DNA from: Burkholderiales bacterium
GTDB lineage: Bacteria; Pseudomonadota; Gammaproteobacteria; Burkholderiales; Burkholderiaceae_C
DNA: 64,000 nucleotides
Reading direction: 5' to 3'
Assembly: GCA_016213325.1 (NCBI GenBank)
Contig: JACRAY010000010.1
Coordinates: 1 to 64,000, forward strand
Numbering within the stretch: the stretch's first letter is position 1; the number at the start of each line of letters is the position of its first letter. Below the pieces are notes generated by a model. It was not told where the DNA came from, ran no database searches, and worked only from the letters and a program-made list of their open reading frames with translations. Positions 35,265-43,989 of the stretch are shown here, piece after piece. Both the position numbers and the translations under genes were made by a program.

Positions 35265-37627
35265 CCGTTCGCCGCGGACGCACCCTTGTCATGGCCGCAA
35301 CCCTCACTCTCTCCGCGGCACTGGCGCTGGCCCAGTCAGGGCGGCCCGAGGTGCCGGCGTCCGTGGCAACGCAGGACCGCATCCTGCCGCTTGAGGCGAC
35401 CGTCAATGGCGCGCGCGGCGGCTCGTGGCCCTTCGTCGAGCGCCAGGGCGTCCTGTACGTCACGCGCGATGCGCTCGAGGAGTGGCGGCTGCACATCCGT
35501 GGCGACATGCAGCCGATCACCGCCCGCGGCGGCGAGTACTGGCCGCTGAACGGCATCCCGGGCTTCTCGGCAAAGATCAATTACGCCCAGCTCTCGATCG
35601 ACCTGAGCTTCTCCCCGGATGCCTTTTCGGGCACCCAGCTGAAGGTGACGAAGGAGCTCGAGCGGCCCAAGCCCGGCCCCGTGCTGCCCAGCCTGTTCCT
35701 CAACTACGACCTGAACTTCCAGCACTCGCGCTCCTCGAGCCAGGCTTCGCGCGACCTCGGTGCCGTGCTCGAATTCGGGGGCTCCAACGACTGGGGCGTG
35801 GTCACGTCCACGCACGTGGGGCGCAACCTGAGCGGAGGCACCGAAGGCCCGCGTGGCTGGCTGCGGCTGGAAAGCACTTTCACGCGCCACATCCCGGATT
35901 CGCAACTCAGCCTGCGCGCCGGCGACAGCACCACCCGCCAAGGCCTGTGGGGACGCGGCGTGTACTTCGGCGGCCTCCAGCTGGGCAGCAACTACTCCCT
36001 GACCCCGGGGTTCCTCACGCAGCCGCTGCCGCTCTTCACGGGGGTGTCGGCGGCGCCGTCGACCGTGGAGCTGTACATCAACGACCAGCTGCGCAAGGTG
36101 GCCCAGGTGCCGGCCGGGCCCTTCGCCATCGACAACAACGCCCTGGGCTTCACGGGCAGCGGCGAAGCCCGCATCGTGGTGCGCGACATCCTCGGGCGCG
36201 AGGTCGTCATGGTGCAACCGTTCTTCACATCGGCGCACCTGCTGGCGTCCGGGCTCGCAGACTGGTCCGTGGAAGCCGGTGCGGTTCGCGAGAACCTCGG
36301 CACCACGAGCAACGACTACGGACACCGCTTCGCGACCGGGACCTGGCGGCGCGGCATGAACGACAAGCTGACGCTGGAGGCCCGCGGGGAAATCACGCGC
36401 AGCCACCGCACCGCCGGGGCAGGCGCCATCCACGCGCTGCCCTGGGATGCCCTGGTGCGCGGCGCGTACGCCCGCAGCCGGCATGACGCCGCCGGAAGCG
36501 GCCACTACTGGACGCTCGGGCTCGACAAGCAGTGGCTCGTCACGGCGTTCAGCGTGCAGGTGCTGGGCGCCACCCGCGGTTATCGCGAGCTGGGGATGGC
36601 CGCAGACGCCCTGCCGGTCCGGCGGCAGTGGGGCGTGCGCCTGTCCCACACGTTCACGCAAGGCACCCTGGGCCTGGCGGTCGCCCGGCAGGAACGGTTC
36701 GACGTGGAGGCGGTCACCACCCTGAGCGCCAATTACTCGATGCGCATCGGGGCGCGCAGTTCGCTGAACGTCAACCTGAGCCGCGTGCTCGGGCCGTCGC
36801 CGGGAACGTCGGTCGGCATGACCTTGCAGGTTCCGCTGGACGCCACCAGCGTGGCATCGACCATTTTCAGCAGCCACTCGGGCGGCCAGGACCTGTACGC
36901 GACCTACTCGCAATCCTCCACGCCCGAGCAGAGGCTCGGGTGGCGGGTGATGGGCGGCCTGCTGCAGAACAAGGTCCGCAGCGAAGCCGGTGCCGACTAC
37001 TCAGGCCGCTATGGCCGGGTGTTCTCGGACCTGAGCGTGTCGAGCGGCCAGCAGTCGCTGCGGCTGGGCGCCTCAGGTGGCATGGCGATGGCCGCGGGCC
37101 GGGTGTTCCTGGCCCCGCGGCTCGACGAGAGCTTCGCGGTTGCGGAGTTGAAAGGCTATCCAGGTGTAGGCATCGGGCTCGGGTCGAACCCGAGCACGAC
37201 GACAGATGCAGCAGGTATCGCGTTCATCCCGAACCTGAGCCCCTGGCAGACCAACCAGATCCGGCTGGACCCGCGCGACCTGCCGATCTCGGCGGAACTG
37301 GACTCGATCGAGCAGTCCGTGGTGCCGTCGTGGCGCAGCGCAGTGAAGGTGGACTTTCCGGTGCGCAGCGGGCGCGGTGCCTTGCTGCGGCTCGCGCAGG
37401 AGAACGGGGAGCCGATTCCCGCCGGCGCGATCGTGCAGATCGTGGGCGACAAGGAAGAGTTCTATACGGGCCGCCGCGGCGAGGCCTTCGTTACGGGCTT
37501 GCAGACGGCCAACAAGCTGGTGGTGCGCTGGAAAGGCGGCCAGTGCAGCGTCGACGTGACATTGCCGCCGGCCAACGACGACGTGCCGCGCATCGGGCCG
37601 CTCACCTGCCAAAGGAGCGCCCGGTGA
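35261..37627 (+). CDS. Outer-membrane usher (CsuD/FimD-like)
   Basis: 788-aa usher. The signal peptide (MTVRRGRTLVMAATLTLSAALALAQ) is followed by an N-terminal chaperone-binding domain, a beta barrel with a plug segment (STVELYINDQLRKVAQVPAGPF), and C-terminal domains ending near VRWKGGQCSVDVTLP. It forms the pore for pilus secretion. The start at 35261 overlaps the chaperone stop; the track's 34724 start is a shadow. Its stop overlaps the next gene's GTG (GTGA). Length is normal for the family. Confidence 0.93.
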   Translation: MTVRRGRTLVMAATLTLSAALALAQSGRPEVPASVATQDRILPLEATVNGARGGSWPFVERQGVLYVTRDALEEWRLHIRGDMQPITARGGEYWPLNGIPGFSAKINYAQLSIDLSFSPDAFSGTQLKVTKELERPKPGPVLPSLFLNYDLNFQHSRSSSQASRDLGAVLEFGGSNDWGVVTSTHVGRNLSGGTEGPRGWLRLESTFTRHIPDSQLSLRAGDSTTRQGLWGRGVYFGGLQLGSNYSLTPGFLTQPLPLFTGVSAAPSTVELYINDQLRKVAQVPAGPFAIDNNALGFTGSGEARIVVRDILGREVVMVQPFFTSAHLLASGLADWSVEAGAVRENLGTTSNDYGHRFATGTWRRGMNDKLTLEARGEITRSHRTAGAGAIHALPWDALVRGAYARSRHDAAGSGHYWTLGLDKQWLVTAFSVQVLGATRGYRELGMAADALPVRRQWGVRLSHTFTQGTLGLAVARQERFDVEAVTTLSANYSMRIGARSSLNVNLSRVLGPSPGTSVGMTLQVPLDATSVASTIFSSHSGGQDLYATYSQSSTPEQRLGWRVMGGLLQNKVRSEAGADYSGRYGRVFSDLSVSSGQQSLRLGASGGMAMAAGRVFLAPRLDESFAVAELKGYPGVGIGLGSNPSTTTDAAGIAFIPNLSPWQTNQIRLDPRDLPISAELDSIEQSVVPSWRSAVKVDFPVRSGRGALLRLAQENGEPIPAGAIVQIVGDKEEFYTGRRGEAFVTGLQTANKLVVRWKGGQCSVDVTLPPANDDVPRIGPLTCQRSAR

Positions 37628-38472
37628 GCACGCTGCTGCGCCTGCTGGCGATGCTGGCCCTGCTGGCAGCCTGGCCATCGGCTCACGCGGCCCTCTCGTG
37701 CGACCCGCCGGTGACGGGCGCCGGGGTCACGATCAACTACGTCAACAACACGACCATGACGGTCCAGTCCACGTTCGACATCACCTGCCGGCGCACGTCG
37801 ACCGGCGACGCCACCACGCTCGATGTCGAATTCGAGATGGACAACGGCCTGTACAACAACGGCACCAACAACCGCGCGCGCCACACCATCACGACCAGCG
37901 CGTTCATCAAGTATGACTTCTACCGGGCGTCCAACTGCGGCAGCAAGTGGAAGGGCAACCAGAAGCTCAGTGCCACCTTCACCTGGGCCGCCGGCACCAC
38001 CGGGCCGCAGACGAAGACCGTTTCCTACTGGGCCTGCATCAACACGGCCCAGGTCGCCGCGGCCGAAGGCCTGCACAGCGACACCGGCCATGTCACAACC
38101 ACCTATGGCACCACAACGCTGGCCGCGGTCGACCTGAACGTCTCGATCTACGCGCCGGCGTACTGCAACCTGACGACCCCGCCGGGCGACATCAGCGTTT
38201 CATACACCGCCTTCGGCGCACAGCAGAGCGGCAGTACCGGCTTCGGGCTCACCTGCACCATCGGCATGACCTACACGATTGCGACGGACGTGACGGAAAG
38301 CCTCCTCACGGGCCTGCGCTACATCCTGAGCACGTCTCCCGCCACGACCGCGGGAACGGGTGCGCTGCAGAACTACTCGATCATCGCCACTTTCCCGGCG
38401 GGCCAGGCCGGCAGTTGCGCAGCGGGCAGCTGCAGCGGCACCAACACCCACACGCTCACCATCACGTACTGA
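37624..38472 (+). CDS. Two-domain SCPU protein, probable pilus tip adhesin (CsuE-like)
   Basis: 282 aa with a signal peptide (STLLRLLAMLALLAAWPSAHAAL). Two SCPU-like halves are visible: ALSCDPPVTGAGVTINYVNNTTMTVQ to about residue 165, and ISVSYTAFGAQQSGSTGFGLTCTIGMTY to the end (NTHTLTITY, the donor strand). In Csu pili the last gene encodes a two-domain tip adhesin, which fits the size and position. The GTG start at 37624 overlaps the usher stop. Only 6 bp separate its stop from the convergent binding protein's stop. Confidence 0.85.
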   Translation: MSTLLRLLAMLALLAAWPSAHAALSCDPPVTGAGVTINYVNNTTMTVQSTFDITCRRTSTGDATTLDVEFEMDNGLYNNGTNNRARHTITTSAFIKYDFYRASNCGSKWKGNQKLSATFTWAAGTTGPQTKTVSYWACINTAQVAAAEGLHSDTGHVTTTYGTTTLAAVDLNVSIYAPAYCNLTTPPGDISVSYTAFGAQQSGSTGFGLTCTIGMTYTIATDVTESLLTGLRYILSTSPATTAGTGALQNYSIIATFPAGQAGSCAAGSCSGTNTHTLTITY

Positions 38473-38478
38473 AGCGCC

Positions 38479-39579
38479 TCACCGCGGCAGCGCCTCGACC
38501 TCCTTCGTCCACCGCTCCACCAGCCGCCGCCGCTCGCTGGCCTTGCCGTACTTCTCGAAGTCGTACTTGATCAGGCGCACGCTGTCGATGGCCGGGATGC
38601 GCGGATCGGGCTTGAACATCCGGTTGGCGGGCACCTGCAGGCTGTTCGCCTTCGCGCCGACCTGCTGCCCCGCCGGGCTCATGAGCCAGTCGTAATAGCG
38701 CTTCGCTGCATCGCGGTTGCGCGAGCCTTTCACCAGCGCGATGCCGCCGATCTCGTACGGCGTGCCCTCGCACGGGGCGGCCGAGAACACCGGGAATTTG
38801 TTGGTGACGCGTTCGTTCTCGAAGCCGAAGATGAAGCTCACGCCGATGCCGACCTCGCCCTTGGCGACGCTGCGCGCCTGCGCGGTGCCGCTGCGCGTGT
38901 ATTGCGTGACGTTGCGGTGCAGCTTCTTCAGGTAGTCGAAGGCCTGGTCCTCGCCCATCAGCTGCACCAGCCCGGCGACGATGGTGTAGCCCGTGCCGCT
39001 GGAGCCGGGGTGCGAGGTCTCGATCTCGCCCTTGTAGCGGGCGTCAAGCAGGTCCTTCCAGCACTTCGGCGGCGGCAGCTTCTTCTTGCGCAGCACCTCG
39101 TCGTTCCAGCCGAAGCCGATGGCGCTGGTGTAGAAGCCGCCCACGTAGTTCTGGCTCATGGCGTACTGGCGCACCGCCCAGCCGTGCAGGTCGCCCAGGT
39201 AGTCGGGGCGATAGGCGTCGAGCAGGCCGAATTCGGCGGCCTGGTAGAACGGGTCGCCGGTGCCGCCCCACCAGATGTCGGTCTTGGGGTTGGCCGCTTC
39301 GGCGCGGATCTGCGCCAGCGCCTCGCCAGTCGGCTTGCGCGTCTGCAGCACGCGCACACCCGTGGCCTTGGTGAACTCCTGCGCCGCCAGTTCGCACCAC
39401 GCCTGGTCGGTGCTGCAGATGGCGCTGACGACTTGCTGGGCGTGCGCGCTACCCGGCAACAACAAGAACGCAGAAGTCGCAGAAAAAACACCAAAGACGC
39501 AGAAAAGAACCTTCCTGATGAATCCTTCTGCGTCTTTGGTGTTTTTTCTGCGACTTCTGCGTTCAAGAACCTGAGCCAT
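38479..39579 (-). CDS. Fe(III)-type ABC transporter substrate-binding protein with palindrome-derived signal peptide
   Basis: 366-aa binding protein of the iron/2-aminoethylphosphonate class: VVSAICSTDQAWCELAAQEF, PKTDIWWGGTGDPFYQAAEFG, GGIALVKGSRN and YYDWLMSPAGQQVGAKA. The mature part starts at QQVVSAIC. The signal peptide (RKVLFCVFGVFSATSAFLLLPGSAHA) and preceding basic region are mostly encoded by a 99-bp palindromic element (39466-39564); only LLLPGSAHAQ appears native. The start at 39579 is the only reasonable one. No permease or ATPase is next to it, so it is an orphan here. Confidence 0.85.
   Translation of the reverse strand: MAQVLERRSRRKNTKDAEGFIRKVLFCVFGVFSATSAFLLLPGSAHAQQVVSAICSTDQAWCELAAQEFTKATGVRVLQTRKPTGEALAQIRAEAANPKTDIWWGGTGDPFYQAAEFGLLDAYRPDYLGDLHGWAVRQYAMSQNYVGGFYTSAIGFGWNDEVLRKKKLPPPKCWKDLLDARYKGEIETSHPGSSGTGYTIVAGLVQLMGEDQAFDYLKKLHRNVTQYTRSGTAQARSVAKGEVGIGVSFIFGFENERVTNKFPVFSAAPCEGTPYEIGGIALVKGSRNRDAAKRYYDWLMSPAGQQVGAKANSLQVPANRMFKPDPRIPAIDSVRLIKYDFEKYGKASERRRLVERWTKEVEALPR
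39466..39564. repeat. Perfect palindromic element (39-bp arms) inside a signal-peptide coding region
   Basis: Left arm GAACGCAGAAGTCGCAGAAA... (39466-39504) and right arm (39526-39564) are exact reverse complements over 39 bp, separated by a 21-nt loop. The sequence is much more AT-rich than its surroundings and is built of CGCAGAA-type words. The 7-bp direct repeat CAAGAAC at 39463-39469 and 39564-39570 brackets it and could be a target duplication. It resembles dispersed CGCAGA-rich repeats seen in other bacterial genomes, but the family assignment is from memory. Confidence 0.9.
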
Positions 39580-39591
39580 CGTGATCCCCTT

Positions 39592-40359
39592 TCAGAACCG
39601 TTCATGCGGCGCGAGATAGCGCCATTGCCCCACCGGCAACTGTCCCAGCGACACCCGCCCGATGCGAACCCGCTTCAACCCTACCACCTTCAGCCCGGCC
39701 AGCTCGCACATGCGGCGGATCTGGCGCTTGCGGCCTTCGGTCAGCACGAAGCGCAGCTGCTCGGGGTTCTGCCAGTCCACCTGCGCTGTCTTCAGGGGCT
39801 TGCCGTCCAGGCTCAGGCCATGGCGCAGCCGCGCGAGTTGCGACGCCGGGAAGGCCCGCTGCACATCCACCGTGACCGAGCCGAAGGCGACGCGCACCAG
39901 GTATTCCTTTTCGATGCCCGAGTCTTCGCCGACCAGCGTGCGCGCCACGCGCCCGTCCTGCGTCAGCACGAGCAGCCCGGTCGAATCGATGTCCAGCCGG
40001 CCCGCGGGCGCCAGGCCCTTCAGTTGCGCGGGCGAAAAACGCAGCGGCGTCTCATCGCCCTTCCAGCGGTTGCGCGCCTGCACCAGCACCACCGCCGGCT
40101 CATAACCGTCTTCCGCCTGCCCGCTCACGTAACCCACGGGCTTGTGCAGCAGGATGGTCACCTGCTGCTGCTGTTGCCCGCGCGCCTGGCGGTCGACCTC
40201 GATGCGCGCATCCGGCGCCACCTGCTGGCCCATGGTGGCGACCGTGCCGTTCACCTTCACCCAGCCGCGTGCGATCCATTCGTCGGCCTCGCGGCGCGAA
40301 CACAGGCCGAGTTCGGCCATGCGCTTGTTCAGGCGCGAAGTGCTGGCGCCTTCAGGCAT
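39592..40359 (-). CDS. rRNA/tRNA pseudouridine synthase, RsuA/RluF family
   Basis: 255-aa enzyme. The N-terminal S4 domain is [30 protein letters not shown]. The catalytic motif [20 protein letters not shown] holds the active aspartate. [28 protein letters not shown] is the family C-terminus. It isomerises uridine in structured RNA; RluF (23S U2604) is the closest by pattern, and RsuA or RluB cannot be excluded. The start at 40359 overlaps the upstream Crp gene's 3' end by 8 bp, so the two are cotranscribed. The track's 40395 start is inside that gene. Confidence 0.88.
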   Translation of the reverse strand: MPEGASTSRLNKRMAELGLCSRREADEWIARGWVKVNGTVATMGQQVAPDARIEVDRQARGQQQQQVTILLHKPVGYVSGQAEDGYEPAVVLVQARNRWKGDETPLRFSPAQLKGLAPAGRLDIDSTGLLVLTQDGRVARTLVGEDSGIEKEYLVRVAFGSVTVDVQRAFPASQLARLRHGLSLDGKPLKTAQVDWQNPEQLRFVLTEGRKRQIRRMCELAGLKVVGLKRVRIGRVSLGQLPVGQWRYLAPHERF

Positions 40360-41077
40360 CGGTACGCAAGGACAGGTCGCGGTTGCGCAGCGCATCCTGG
40401 TCGAGGATGCGCAGGCCGCCGTATTCGACGCGGATCAGCCCCTGCGCCTGCAGCGACGCCAGCGCCTCGTTGACGCGCTGCCGCGACAGGCCCACCAGGT
40501 AGGCGAGCTCCTGCTGCGTGATGCGCAGCACCTCGCCGACGCCGGGGTACAGCACGGGGTTGAACAGCGCCGCGAGGCTGCGCGCCACGCGCAGGTCGGG
40601 GTTGTTCATGCGGTCGATCTCGCGCGCCGCGATGAACTGGCCGAGCCGCTCGTTCAGCTGGTTCATGACGAAGCGGTTGAAGCCGATCGAGTGGTCCAGC
40701 AGCCAGTGGAACATGTCGGCCGGCAAGCCGGCGACCACGCTCTTGCGCAACGCCTGCACGTTGTAGCGGTAGATCTCGCGCTTGATGACCGTGCCTTCGC
40801 CGAACCAGCCCCCCGGCGGCAGCCCCGCGAACGTGAGGTGATGACCTTCTTCGTCGTCGGTGCTCATCTTCAGCAGGCCTTCGACCACACCGAACCAGTA
40901 CGTGACGGGCCGCCCGATGCGGCAGACGTAGTCGCCCGGCAGGGCGTCGCCCACCTTGATGTGCGACGACACGCGCTCGCGCTCCTCGGCCTGCAGCGCG
41001 CGCAACCACGGGATGCCGGCAAGCTCCACGGGCGTGGGATCGCGGCGGCGTTGGTGCAGGGACAGTTCGGAGGCCAT
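40352..41077 (-). CDS. Crp/Fnr family regulator divergent from Liv/acyl-CoA ligase operon
   Basis: 241-aa regulator. It has an N-terminal cNMP-binding-like beta roll ([51 protein letters not shown]), a dimer helix and a C-terminal HTH ([39 protein letters not shown]). There is no Fe-S cysteine cluster. The start at 41077 (MASELSLHQ) is chosen; the track's 41245 start would run through the divergent promoter and operators. Two TTGTC-N8-GACAA palindromes lie upstream, one 13 bp from its start codon, so autoregulation and control of the Liv operon are likely. Confidence 0.88.
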   Translation of the reverse strand: MASELSLHQRRRDPTPVELAGIPWLRALQAEERERVSSHIKVGDALPGDYVCRIGRPVTYWFGVVEGLLKMSTDDEEGHHLTFAGLPPGGWFGEGTVIKREIYRYNVQALRKSVVAGLPADMFHWLLDHSIGFNRFVMNQLNERLGQFIAAREIDRMNNPDLRVARSLAALFNPVLYPGVGEVLRITQQELAYLVGLSRQRVNEALASLQAQGLIRVEYGGLRILDQDALRNRDLSLRTDA

Positions 41078-41089
41078 GGACGAGCTTGA

Positions 41090-41107
41090 TTGTCGCCAGA
41101 AAGACAA
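41090..41107. promoter_or_regulatory. Candidate Crp/Fnr-family operator 1 (TTGTC-N8-GACAA)
   Basis: TTGTC-GCCAGAAA-GACAA, embedded in GATTGTCG.C..AAAGACAAC.AAAC, which recurs 64 bp downstream. It lies 13 bp upstream of the regulator's start codon, consistent with autorepression. The assignment to this regulator is inference. Confidence 0.6.
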
Positions 41108-41153
41108 CGAAACCGCCCTATCCGGACAGTTCCCACTAGGGCTTACCCGGGGA

Positions 41154-41171
41154 TTGTCGGCGTAAAGACAA
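41154..41171. promoter_or_regulatory. Candidate Crp/Fnr-family operator 2, upstream of Liv operon
   Basis: TTGTC-GGCGTAAA-GACAA, the second copy. A plausible -10 for the ligase gene is TAGCAT (41192-41197). A transcript starting near 41204 would put the centre of this palindrome at about -41.5, the classic class II activator position for Crp/Fnr proteins. Confidence 0.6.
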
Positions 41172-41205
41172 CAAAACGTCAAACCTGTTCCTAGCATCCG
41201 CCCCC

Positions 41206-43140
41206 ATGGAGACAACATTCCCGAAGCTGTTGCTGCAGCACGCATCGCAGAGGCCGCAAGCGCCCGCGATGCGCGAGAAGGAGTTCGGCATCTGGCAGTC
41301 GCTCAGCTGGTCCCAGCTGGCGGCGCTGGCCGAGCGCATCGCCTGCGGGCTGCACGACGCCGGCCTCTCGCGCGGCGAGCACATCGTCATCATCGGCGCC
41401 AACCGCCCGCGCCTGTACGCCACCATGCTGGCCGCGCAGGCGCTCGGCGCCGTCCCGGTGCCGCTGTACCAGGACGCCACCGCTGTCGAAGCCGCTTTCC
41501 CCATCAACAACGCCGAAGTGCGGATCGCGTTCGCCGAAGACCAGGAGCAGGTCGACAAGCTGCTGGAGATCCGCACGCAGTGCCCGCAGCTCACGACGAT
41601 CTATTACGACGACCCGCGGGGGCTGCGCAACTACGCCGACGCAGGCCTGCATTCGCTGGACGCGCTGGTGGCCGCCGGCGACGTGATCGCGAAGCAGCGC
41701 CCGGGCTTCTTCGCCGAAGCAATCGCCAGCACGCAGCCCGAAGACGTGGCGGCGATGTTCTTCACCTCCGGCACCACCGGCAACCCGAAGGGCGTGGTGC
41801 ATACGCACCGCACGCTGCTGGACCGCGCCCATGCGGGCGCCCAGTTCGACCGGCTCAGCAACACCGAGGAAGTGCTGGCCTACATGCCGCCCGCCTGGAT
41901 CGGCCAGAACATCTTCAGCTACGCGCAGTGGCTGGCCTGCGGCTACGTGGTGAACTGCCCCGAGTCGTCCGGCACGGTCATGATCGACCTGAAGGAGATC
42001 GGCCCCACCTACTACTTCGCGCCGCCGCGAGTGTTCGAGGCGCTGCTCACCAGCGTGATGATCCGCATGGAGGACGCCAGCGCGATCAAGCGCAGGATGT
42101 TCCACGCGTTCATGGACGTGGCCCGCCGCGTCGGCCCGCAGCTGCGCGACGGCAAGAGCGTGGGCACGGCGGACCGCCTGCTGTACGCGCTGGGCAACCT
42201 GCTGGTGTACGGGCCGCTGCGCAACAACCTGGGCATGTCGCGCGTGCGCGTCGCCTACACCGCGGGCGAGGCGATCGGCCCCGACCTGTTCACCTTCTAC
42301 CGCGCCATCGGCATCAACCTGAAGCAGCTGTACGGCTCCACCGAGACGGCGGTGTTCGTGTGCCTGCAGCCCGACGACCAGGTGCGCGCCGACACCGTGG
42401 GCATCCCGATCCAGGGCGTCGAAATCCAGGTGGCCGACAACGGCGAGATCCTGGTGCGCTCGCCGGGGCTGCTGAAGGAGTACTACAAGAACCCCGCGGC
42501 CACCGCCGAAGTGAAGACGGCCGACGGCTGGTACCACACGGGCGACGCCGGCTTCCTCGACGCGCACGGCCACCTGAAGATCATCGACCGGGCCAAGGAC
42601 GTGGGCCGGCTGGCCGACGGCTCGATCTTCGCGCCCAAGTACATCGAGAACAAGCTCAAGTTCTTCCCGCACATCAAGGAAGCGGTGGCGGTGGGCGATG
42701 CCCGCGACATGGTCTGCGCCATGATCAACATCGACTTCGATGCGGTGGGCAACTGGGCCGAGAAGCGCAACCTGCCGTATGCGGGCTACACCGACCTGGC
42801 GCAGAAGCCCGAGGTCTACCAGCTGGTGAAGGAATGCCTGGAGAAGGTCAACGCCGACCTCGCCGCCGACGAGAAGCTCGCGGGCAGCCAGGTGAGCCGC
42901 TTCCTCATCCTGCACAAGGAGCTGGACGCCGACGACGGCGAGCTGACGCGCACCAACAAGGTCCGGCGCGGCTTCATCGCGGACAAGTACGGCGTGCTGG
43001 TCGATGCCCTGTACGGGGGCAAGTCCGAGCAGTACATTGAAACCCAGGTGAAGTTCGAAGACGGGCGCACCGGCAGCGTGAGCGCGACGCTGAAGATCAT
43101 GGATGCCCGCACCTTCGCGCCGGTGAGGGCGGCGGCATGA
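41206..43140 (+). CDS. AMP-forming acyl-CoA ligase (long-chain fatty-acid-CoA ligase family)
   Basis: 644-aa adenylate-forming ligase. P-loop FTSGTTGNPKGVVHTH is near 186, YGSTETA near 380, and WYHTGDAGFLDAHGHLKIIDRAKD near 440. It activates a carboxylic acid to its CoA thioester in the cytosol. It is the first gene of the Liv-type transporter operon, 29 bp after the candidate promoter, with no Shine-Dalgarno visible, so a leaderless or near-leaderless message is possible. Stop overlaps the LivG-like ATG. The substrate is an organic acid that probably enters through the adjacent transporter. Confidence 0.92.
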   Translation: METTFPKLLLQHASQRPQAPAMREKEFGIWQSLSWSQLAALAERIACGLHDAGLSRGEHIVIIGANRPRLYATMLAAQALGAVPVPLYQDATAVEAAFPINNAEVRIAFAEDQEQVDKLLEIRTQCPQLTTIYYDDPRGLRNYADAGLHSLDALVAAGDVIAKQRPGFFAEAIASTQPEDVAAMFFTSGTTGNPKGVVHTHRTLLDRAHAGAQFDRLSNTEEVLAYMPPAWIGQNIFSYAQWLACGYVVNCPESSGTVMIDLKEIGPTYYFAPPRVFEALLTSVMIRMEDASAIKRRMFHAFMDVARRVGPQLRDGKSVGTADRLLYALGNLLVYGPLRNNLGMSRVRVAYTAGEAIGPDLFTFYRAIGINLKQLYGSTETAVFVCLQPDDQVRADTVGIPIQGVEIQVADNGEILVRSPGLLKEYYKNPAATAEVKTADGWYHTGDAGFLDAHGHLKIIDRAKDVGRLADGSIFAPKYIENKLKFFPHIKEAVAVGDARDMVCAMINIDFDAVGNWAEKRNLPYAGYTDLAQKPEVYQLVKECLEKVNADLAADEKLAGSQVSRFLILHKELDADDGELTRTNKVRRGFIADKYGVLVDALYGGKSEQYIETQVKFEDGRTGSVSATLKIMDARTFAPVRAAA

Positions 43141-43988
43141 AGATCATGAGAGACCCTGCTCCCGGCGGCACCGGCGCCGCAGCCCCCCACCAGAGCGCGG
43201 GGACACCGGGCCGCCGCCTCGGCGACGTGATCCTCGACGTGAAGAACATCTCGCTGTCGTTCGGCGGCGTCAAGGCGCTCAGCGACATCTCGTTCGACGT
43301 GCGCGAGCACGAGGTGCGCGCCATCATCGGCCCCAACGGCGCCGGCAAGAGCTCCATGCTCAACTGCATCAACGGCGTGTACCAGCCGCAGGAGGGCACC
43401 ATCACCTTCCGCGGGCAGACCTTCCACCACATGAAGAGCCGCCAGGTGGCCGAGATGGGCATCGCCCGCACTTTCCAGAACCTGGCCCTGTTCAAGGGCA
43501 TGAGCGTGCTGGACAACATCATGACCGGGCGCAACCTGCACATCAGGTCCAACATCCTGCTGCAGGCGCTGCGCATCGGACCGGCCGAACGCGAGGAGAC
43601 GGCGCACCGCGAGTACGTCGAGAAGATCATCGACTTCCTGGAGATCCAGCCGTTCCGCAAGACGCCGGTCGGCCAGCTGCCGTACGGCCTGCAGAAGCGC
43701 GTGGACCTGGGCCGCGCGCTCGCGATGGAGCCGCAGGTGCTGCTGCTCGACGAGCCGATGGCCGGCATGAACCTGGAAGAAAAGCAGGACATGTGCCGCT
43801 TCGTGCTGGACGTGAACGACGAGTTCGGCACCACGGTGGTCCTGATCGAGCACGACATGGGCGTGGTGATGGACATCTCGGACCGCGTCGTCGTGCTGGA
43901 CTACGGCAAGAAGATCGGCGACGGCACCCCCGAGGAAGTGCGGGCCAACCCCGAAGTCATCAACGCCTACCTCGGGACCCAGCACTGA
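43137..43988 (+). CDS. Branched-chain-type ABC transporter ATPase (LivG-like)
   Basis: 283-aa ATPase. Walker A is GPNGAGKSS, the signature region LPYGLQKRVDLGRAL is the modified LivG type, and Walker B is VLLLDEPMAGMN. An unusual 35-residue N-terminal extension (DPAPGGTGAAAPHQSAGTPGR) precedes the first strand (LDVKNISLSFGGVKAL), so an internal start is conceivable. ATG at 43137 overlaps the ligase stop. Partners are the LivH/LivM permeases and the LivF ATPase further down. Confidence 0.92.
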   Translation: MKIMRDPAPGGTGAAAPHQSAGTPGRRLGDVILDVKNISLSFGGVKALSDISFDVREHEVRAIIGPNGAGKSSMLNCINGVYQPQEGTITFRGQTFHHMKSRQVAEMGIARTFQNLALFKGMSVLDNIMTGRNLHIRSNILLQALRIGPAEREETAHREYVEKIIDFLEIQPFRKTPVGQLPYGLQKRVDLGRALAMEPQVLLLDEPMAGMNLEEKQDMCRFVLDVNDEFGTTVVLIEHDMGVVMDISDRVVVLDYGKKIGDGTPEEVRANPEVINAYLGTQH

Positions 43989-43989
43989 C

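Noticed and set aside
39156-39605. ORFs starting in the palindrome (e.g. NAEVAEKTPKTQK frame)
   Set aside because: Alternative frames of the inverted repeat followed by shadow of the binding-protein gene; not independent genes.
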